From Gnetum montanum (taxonomy: Eukaryota; Streptophyta; Gnetopsida; Gnetales; Gnetaceae), in the NCBI GenBank assembly GCA_015680685.1, contig MNCI01023831.1:67532-131531 (forward strand): a stretch of DNA of 64,000 bases, given 5' to 3'. Within the stretch, counting starts at the first letter, position 1; each line of letters begins with the position of its first letter. This document shows, piece after piece, positions 57,201-64,000 of the stretch. Under the pieces are notes generated by a model. It was not told the DNA's origin. It worked only from the letters and a program-made list of their open reading frames with translations, and searched no databases. Both the position numbers and the translations under genes were made by a program.

Positions 57201-57600
57201 GATCGAGAAGAGGAAAGTTCCATGCATCACATACAGTGATTCATCGGGTGATGACATGGAGGGATGCTCAGCTCCTCCATGCAGTAGGTGTGCCCTTGAA
57301 ACCGTGCAACAAAGATGCCTGTATGTAGCAACCACACAAGAAGTAGTAGACACCCCATGGTTGACAGTTACTAGAAGGAGCAGAAAATATGCATGGAACG
57401 AACTGAAGAAACCCATGCCCATAACGAAAGCATATACATGTTGGAACATGAGCATCGCCAACTTTCACCCCTAAATCTAAGATCATGAATTGGGAGAAGT
57501 TGGGCACTTCTTAGAAATTCAAACAGGCGCTCATTATTTTGGATCTCTCCCTTACAACTCAGTCATGGGGGAGATGGCCACCTATGCTAACCATATGGGG
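54256..57600 (+). pseudogene. gag-protease of element H fused to the pol C-terminus
   Basis: ATG at 54256. All blocks to about 57380 share one frame, broken only by in-frame stops (for example 54739-54741 and a TGA near 57043 where Trp is expected). Order: N-terminal region with VYTHPDEYIPNFTF (about 54366), Ser/His-rich hinge (about 54860-55130), capsid-like domain (about 55230-55640; WYRSLE, FPGHGYAQRDQL), charged region, knuckle remnant CEVYYYDHPKGCC (56065-56103), Pro-rich linker, and protease LLDSGS (about 56883). A one-base change near 57385 shifts the frame. The correct frame then runs through the deletion junction into SPLQLSHGGDGH (about 57560-57585). Confidence 0.85.
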
Positions 57601-59530
57601 CCCTCAGTTCTTTTTCGATTTTTGTTTCACAACATTTTTCTTTTACACATTTTTGTTTTACAACGTTTTTGTTTTACACGTTTTTGTTTTACAACATCAT
57701 TCTACTTTTTCATTTTTTTTGTGTGAGTGTGTGTGTTTATCCACCCTCTCAGTTTGTCCCATAATAAGTGTTCGGAATAATGGTATGAACTATTTTCACA
57801 TTGATTGCTAATGTTAGATTTTTACCTCTACATTACAATGTTGATACTAAGGTATGTCTCTTTTGATATGGTAGGCAATGAGATCACTTCATCCATCCAT
57901 CCACCAATCTCTATGGTTTCTCTTGGCTTGGAAATGTATAGTCCCCTTCTAATAAGAACTTTAACGAATCGGTGACTAGGCATTTCTCAAACTAAGGAAG
58001 GACTCAAGGATTGTAAAGGGTGTGACTTCAAGGGAACTTGATGTTTTTGTGTTGGTCATTCTCTTGGATGCTTGGATGCTTGGATGTTTTCTTCTTGAGT
58101 TTTCTTACCGTTCCGATGTTACCCAATTATTGGAAGCTGAGACAATACAAATAAGTAGTCTTTGCATGGTGTGGTTCTCACGCATACAAACACAAAACAA
58201 AAAAAACAAAAAACAAAAAAAAAAAACTAAGTGAGAATTCAAAGCACACCCCTTAGACGAAATAAAATTTGGGCTACAAGCACTAGATATGGAACCAAAA
58301 GTGTTCCCTCTAACTAAGGCCCTTCTCGCTTCCCATTCTCTCCTTTGTTTCGTTGGAATGGTGGTGGCTCTTTGGAGATGCATCCTTGTTATCCAAGTGG
58401 ATGGTTTGGCCGAATGCATTGATGCAAAGTCACTCGAAGTGGTTGGTTTGAGGCCGGAATTGGAATGAGACTTGCACAGTCCCATTAATCATACAACATA
58501 CAAGGGACTGTACACCACCTTGTCCTTGCGATTCCATTCCATTCTCTTCTCTCTCTCCATCCTTCTCTCCATTATTCACCTCATTGTCGGTTGTATCATT
58601 AGTGTATATATTTTGGTTGATGCATTGTTTTCTTTTCGGTAAATTCTTGTGGTTAAGACTTTAACTCTTGTTCCAACCAACATTCCTGGAGCCTATGGAC
58701 TCTTTGAATGTGGGTCTGTCAGGGCATTAACGGCCTACGCCTACTTTGGGGAGGACCCACTGACATTCCTATTTAGAGCATTAGTTAACTTCTTTTCCTT
58801 AACATTTTGCAATTAATTATTCTCTTGTTCATTCCCATCTTGACATCCATTTCCTCAATGCTACAACTGTCCTTTTTTATCTATCTTTCTTATTCCTTTT
58901 TTCCTTCTCCATTCTACCGCTATCGAAGGTTCACGATTAGTCATGGGGGTACGGGGCTGGCTTTTTTTTATTTTCTCCTAAGCCCCAAAATTTTTGATTT
59001 TCTTTCTAACCCCTACACCTTCAGTAGTCATCAGTAACATATTCCCAGATCCATATCAGCCATACCACAACCTAGCCAATGGACCTACACTGAAGCAAGG
59101 TATTAATTACTTAATGATTCAATTACCTTTGCTAATATATGATTGTGTTGTGTGTGCAAATGGCGATCATGCAACACCGGATTGGATCTGGAGCTGAAGC
59201 AAACACTTGGAATGGAGTAGTGCTGAAGCAGCTATGCAAGGAGAAAGCTTGATGGCGCGCTTATGGATGGACAACAAAAGTGCAATCTTGGTGTTGGTAG
59301 CAGCAACACTTCTTTCTATCTCTCTCTTTCTCTTAAGCTGTCGACAAAGGCCTCATGTCATTGTAATAAGGTGTTCACCCTTGTTGTCATAAACACCAAT
59401 TTTTTCAAGTCTTGTAATAATGATCTGTTCACATGTCATCCCATTAGTTCCACTCCCCTCAATAATTCCATACCTTCCCGATATTATTGTAAGAAACTCG
59501 AGGACGAGTTTTCATTCAGTCATGGGGGTA
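57601..59530 (+). other. 3' noncoding region of element H
   Basis: T-rich array (57620-57715), conserved hairpin (58168-58250), CATTAACGGCCTACGCC box (about 58725), and a purine tract at 59521-59530 before the 3' LTR. No gene on either strand. Confidence 0.8.
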
Positions 59531-59861
59531 TGATGAGACGTGATTCGCACAAGCCGAGATATCGCATCCCCTGCTAACGCTAGTTAATTTAGACTTAGGT
59601 CCTTAGTAAGAGTTAGTTAGATTTCTCAACCCTTTCCCTGATAGCATAGGAGAAAAACCAGAAAAGATCAAATGAATCATATACCTCGAACTTACTTAAC
59701 CATACACCGTGACAACAACAAGTAAGTCTGGAAAGACAACGAATGATTAACCCCAAGTGTTCCATGGGGCGTTTCGGCATTTAGTCTGCGGAGTTCAACC
59801 GGATCACGCGTGCTACGCTCATTTCGTATGGTTGAGTGTAGGGGTACCTCGCCACTCATCA
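59531..59861 (+). repeat. 3' LTR of element H (internally deleted)
   Basis: 331 bp: it has both ends of the LTR but lacks about 650 bp between CGCATCCCCT and GCTAACGCTAG, including the TATA box and most palindromes. Followed by TGGGGG. Confidence 0.88.
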
Positions 59862-59867
59862 TGGGGG

Positions 59868-62826
59868 AAGTTTGAAATCTCTATGAAGTTTAAGCAAGAG
59901 CCCCTTGAGTTGAAACCATTGCCCAATGGTATGGAATACACGTTCCTTAAAAATGAAAAATTGGTAATTATTAACACAAAGCATGCTCCACAACAAAAAG
60001 AGAGACTACTGAAGGTGATAAAAAAGTGGTTGAAAGCCTTTGCTTGGTCATATCCTAAATTAATAGTAATAGATCCTAGGATATGCCAACATAGTATTTA
60101 CATAGACCCCTCCATGAAGCCTCAAAGACAACTGCAGAGGCGATTGAACCCAATGCTGAAGCAAGTAGTTAAGGAAGAAATTAAACAGCTTCTAAAAGCT
60201 AGGTTCATATACCCCATTGTTGATAGTGAATGGGTAAGCACCGTAGTAATCATGCCTAAAAAGGAAGGCAAATGGAGGGTGTGCATAGATTTCAGGCTAC
60301 TAAATATGGCAACATTCAAAAATCACTTTTTTTTTCCATTTGTCAACCAAGTCTTAGACACCATTGTAGGGCATCACTACTATAGTTTTTTGGATGGATA
60401 TAGTGGATACAACCAAATACAGATTGCCCCAGAAGACCAAGCCAAGACTACATTCACCAGTCCTTGGGAAATGTTTACATACAAATAGATGTTGTTTCTC
60501 TTGTGCAATGCCCCTACAACATTTCAATAATTAGTTCTAAGCATATTCCAATAGCAGATAGGAAATGGTGTGGATGTCTTTATGGATGAATTCTCCACTT
60601 ATTGAGCAAACTTTGATCAAGCCTTGTACCAATTAGAGTAAGTGCTAAAAGATGTGTAGAAACCAATTTAAGGCTTAGCTAACAAAAAAGCCATTTAATG
60701 GTTCAAGAAGGTGTTGTACTGGAGCATAAAATTTCACAAATAGGGATAGAGGTAGATCTTGAGAATATCAAAGTTATCCAAGGAATTACTTAGCAACCTG
60801 AAACTATAAAAGATATTTGGTCATCTCTTGGGCACATTGGCTACTATAGATGCTTCATAGAGAACTTTTCAAAGGTTGCAAAATTGTTGATGGAACTAAA
60901 GAGAAAGGACATACCTTTCGAATGGACTAGGAAATGTGAATTGGCTTTCCAAACTTTGAAATAGAAGCTCATAGAAACACCCATTCTACAAGCTCCTGAC
61001 TGGTCCAAACCATTCCACATAATGATTGATGCATCCAACTATGCCTTAAAAGCTATACTTACATAGTTAAATGAACAGAAACATCCTTATTACATCCATT
61101 GTGCAAGTAGAAGTATTGCTGGTGCACAACTTAACTACACTACCATAGAGAAGAATTAATGGATGTAGTGTTTACACTAGAAAAGTTTAGACACTATGTA
61201 TTGGGTTATAAAATATATGTGCATACAGATCATAGTGCAATCTAGTTCCTCATGAATAACCCAATGGTAAGCCCTCGTATTATTCGATAACTTGTAATCT
61301 TATAAGAGTTCGATTTAACAATGATTGATTATAAAGGCACCAAGAATGTAGTTGCTGATCATTTATCTCAGTTGAGATGGTACAATATAGAGGATGAGTA
61401 TGCAATTTCTGATCATTTTCCTGATGAATTCCTCTTTGCGAGTGTAGTGAATAATCAATCACCCATGAAGATGAACTAGTACAATAGCATTCATACCTAT
61501 CTCCTTACTAAACAAACACCACAAGAGTTAGACCTTAAGAAGAAACATTAGTTTCTTCACAAAGCCAAGTACTTTATGGAGATCAATGGACAACTTTACA
61601 AAGTATGTTCCAATGGCTTGGTGCAATCGTGTGTTCCTAATATAGATCAACTATGAGTTCTCCAAGATGCTCATGAGGGTCCTTGTAAAGGTCATTACAC
61701 TTGGAGACGAATGGTCATCAAGATCTTTCTTGTAGGATATTATTGACCTACATTGTTTTGGGACGTCCATCAGTTCGTCCAATCTTGTGAGCACTATCAA
61801 CGTGATGGGGAAATGATTGCTAGAATGGAGGATCCACAATAATGGATTCAACCTTTAGAATCCTTTGACATTTGGGAAATTGATTTTATGGAGCCCATTA
61901 CACCATTGTTCAATGGAAAAGCTTATATCGTATTTGTTGTTGACTACCTTACAAAATGGGTAGAAGTAGCCATCCTTAAGGACTATACATCATCTACAGC
62001 TGCACGATTTGTTCAACAACAAGTTATAAATAGGTTTGTTGTGCCACATGCACTTATTTTAGACAATGGTACATGCTTCACAGGTGCAACTTTTCAAAAA
62101 TTAATGCAACACTTAGGGGTTGAGCATAAATTGTCTACACCATACCACCTCCAAGAAAACGGTTAAGCCAAGGTCACCAACAGGGAGATTACAAAGATAT
62201 TAATAAGAACCATTAGCAAATATAGGTGAGACTAGAGCACTAAACTAAATGACACTCTTTGGGCATACTGCTTCACATGGAAACTCCCTATAGGCTACTC
62301 TCCCTATGAGTTAGTGTATGGTAAATTACCAATGCTTCGTATTCAAACTGAGCTCCGTACACTATCCACGGCATGTGACCTCAACCTTGACCTTGATCTA
62401 GCACAAAAACAACGATTGATGACCCTTAACTTGCCATATGAGAATCGATTAGCTACCCTATCATCAAATGAATTGCACAAGGCCCGCAATAAACAACATC
62501 ATGATCAAAGGATTAGAAAAGTTAGATATCAACCAGGAGATAAGGTTCTTTACTAGAATCCCACACATGTGCCATAATGAACCAAATTTCAAATGTTGTG
62601 GGTGGGACCTTATATTATTCATACAACTTTTCCTTCAGGGGCCATGATGATCTACAAACCTGAGAACCTGGATAACAATTTTTTGGTTAGCATCCAACAA
62701 ACCAAACCTTTCCATGAGCCTAGAATAGCCAATCCTAATACTACCTCTGTTAGTGAACAACCTTGCTTGCTATTTTGGATCTCCTCTTTCCAACTCAGTC
62801 ATGGGAGAGATGGCCACCAATGCTAA
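59868..62826 (+). pseudogene. pol of element G: RT, RNase H, integrase
   Basis: RT (59880-60620) is open to 60488 and shows KWRVCIDFRLLN, SFLDGYSGYNQ, LCNAPTTFQ and FMDEFS where FMDDFS is expected. RNase H (about 60960-61370) has DASNYALKA, TDHSAI and VADHLSQL. Integrase has a zinc finger with one Cys lost, EIDFMEP (about 61880), LDNGTCF (about 62060) and AKVTNRE, where the catalytic Glu is Lys (about 62170). The C-terminal domain ends QLSHGRDGHQC at 62826. Frame changes lie between 60540 and 61888. The order RT-RNase H-integrase and motifs fit Athila. Confidence 0.88.
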
Positions 62827-64000
62827 TCATTCTTAGCCCTCAGTTCCTTTTATATTTTTTTTACACATTTTTTTTTTACATATTTTTATTTTGCACATTT
62901 CTTTAACTTTGCTCATTTTTGTTTTGCACCATCATTACCATTTTCACTATTTCTTTGTTTGTTTAATTTACTTTCATTTGTCATATAATAAGTGCTCATG
63001 ATGGTGGACTATATTATAATCATGTTGATTGCTAATGTTTGGTTTTTACCTTTGAGTAATGATGTTGATATTATGATATGGTTCTTTTGATAAAATAGGC
63101 AATGAGTCCACGTCGTCCATTCACCCATTCAACTCTATTGTCTCCCTTGGCTTGGAACTGTATAGTCCCTTTTTTCTAATCAACTTCTTAATAAATTGGT
63201 GACTTGGTATTCTTCAAACCAAGGAAAGGCTTAATGGTTGAAAAGGGTATGACTTCAAGGGGATTTGACACACATGTGCTGGCTATTCTCTTAAGTGCTT
63301 GGATGCTTTTCATGGGTTCTCCACCATTCTGCCATCAATCAATTATCAGAAAGCTGAGTTACTAAAATAAGTCTTTGCATGGTGTGGTTCCCATTGCAAA
63401 TAAAAAAAACAAAGAGAGTGGGAATTCAAAGCACACCCTTAGACATAATAAAGAAATATGGGCTATAAGCACTGGTTATGGCACTGGAAAGACATGTTAC
63501 CCATGCCTAAAGGTTCCCTCTAACTAAGGCCCTTTCTCGCTTCCTACTTCTCCATCTTGCTCTCCTTGGAATGGTGGTCTCTTTTTATGAAAGCATTCTT
63601 GTTTCTTCAAGAGGGTCGATTGGTCAAGTGTATTGATGCAAGGTCACTGAATTTGGTTGGTTTGAGTTTGGATTTTGAATGAGTCTACTCAGTCACATTA
63701 ACCATGACATACACAAGGGACTGTACACAACCTTGCTCTTGGGATTCCATTCCATTTTCTACTCTCCATCTTTTTTCACATTTTCCACCTCATTGTCAAT
63801 TTTATGATTAGTCCATATCTTGGTTGATTCATTGTTACTCTTTGGTAAATCCTTGTGGATGCATATTTAACTCTTGCTTCAAATGACATTCCGAGAGCCT
63901 ATGGACTCTTTGGTTTGTGGGTTTGTCAGGGCATATAGGGCATGAGCCTACTTTGGGGAGGATCCACTGGCATTCCTTTTTGGTGCAATTGTTAAGTTCT
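62827..64000 (+). other. 3' noncoding region of element G
   Basis: T-rich array (62855-62930), hairpin (63381-63437) with a compensatory change relative to H, and the GTCAGGGCATATAGGGCAT box (about 63920). No gene. It continues past the window end. Confidence 0.75.

Larger units (their letters stand above)
53115..59861 (+). mobile_element. Element H: pol-less Athila-like element inside G
   Basis: 5' LTR (53115-54114, with a 360-base N gap), primer site, gag-protease, 3' noncoding region and a 3' LTR shortened to 331 bp. Same structure and the same deletion junction as A and B. It sits exactly at the protease/RT boundary of G. Confidence 0.92.
59862..64000 (+). mobile_element. Element G, right part (runs off the window)
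   Basis: RT, RNase H, integrase and 3' noncoding region of G after H. The purine tract and 3' LTR lie beyond 64000. Confidence 0.88.

Noticed and set aside
59757-60488. Single 243-codon frame starting in the LTR of H and running into RT
   Set aside because: The first 35 codons are LTR sequence read through the H/G junction; only the part from 59868 is pol of G. It is a chance fusion created by the insertion.

Overview
This window is plant nuclear DNA made almost entirely of decayed, nested retrotransposons. I found no host gene, tRNA, rRNA or CRISPR array. The plant origin rests on three things. The LTR elements use primer-binding sites matching the 3' end of plant tRNA-Asp. Their gag/protease/RT sequences are of the plant-specific Athila and Tat/Ogre types. 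The stop codons are dominated by CAG-to-TAG changes, the signature of plant CHG methylation. The species cannot be named from the sequence.

Layout. A (1-6016, minus) is an Athila-like element with gag-protease but no pol, inserted in the 5' LTR of F. F (6017-10584 and 28921 to about 32220, plus) is a pol-bearing Athila-like element split in its RT/RNase H region by E. E (10585-28920, plus; target duplication GAAAA) is an 18.3 kb Tat/Ogre-like element: gag-protease, then a 4 kb antisense intron-containing gene with its own TATA box, then RT-RNase H-archaeal-type RNase H-integrase, with a related minisatellite at each module boundary. C (32806-36586) and D (about 37599-37663 and 45024-47631) are two copies of a second family. 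It has Athila-like LTR ends but carries, instead of gag-pol, an ORF for a long coiled-coil protein. B (37664-45023; target duplication ATGGG) is a complete pol-less element inserted in D. Next come minus-strand LINE reverse-transcriptase fragments (47632-48660) and a SINE-like scrap. G (48863-53114 and 59862-64000) is a pol-bearing Athila-like element split at the protease/RT boundary by H (53115-59861), a third pol-less copy.

How the parts relate. A, B and H share one and the same internal deletion, which joins the protease frame to the last codons of pol, so they form a Gag-protease-only subfamily that would need RT and integrase from relatives such as F or G. Their protease motif (DSG) is intact, while it is destroyed in F and G. 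C and D look like a further non-autonomous partner family. All genes are broken by stops and none should be read as active.

The most unusual feature is the antisense gene inside E (about 16995-21155, minus). It has several GT-AG introns, a TATA box at 21305-21312 and Q-to-TAG decay in its own reading frame. It lies between the protease and RT modules, and I do not recognise the protein. The next most useful observations are the shared in-frame pol deletion, the coiled-coil family, CpG-rich palindrome clusters in the U3 regions, and a 3' noncoding hairpin with a compensatory base change between copies.
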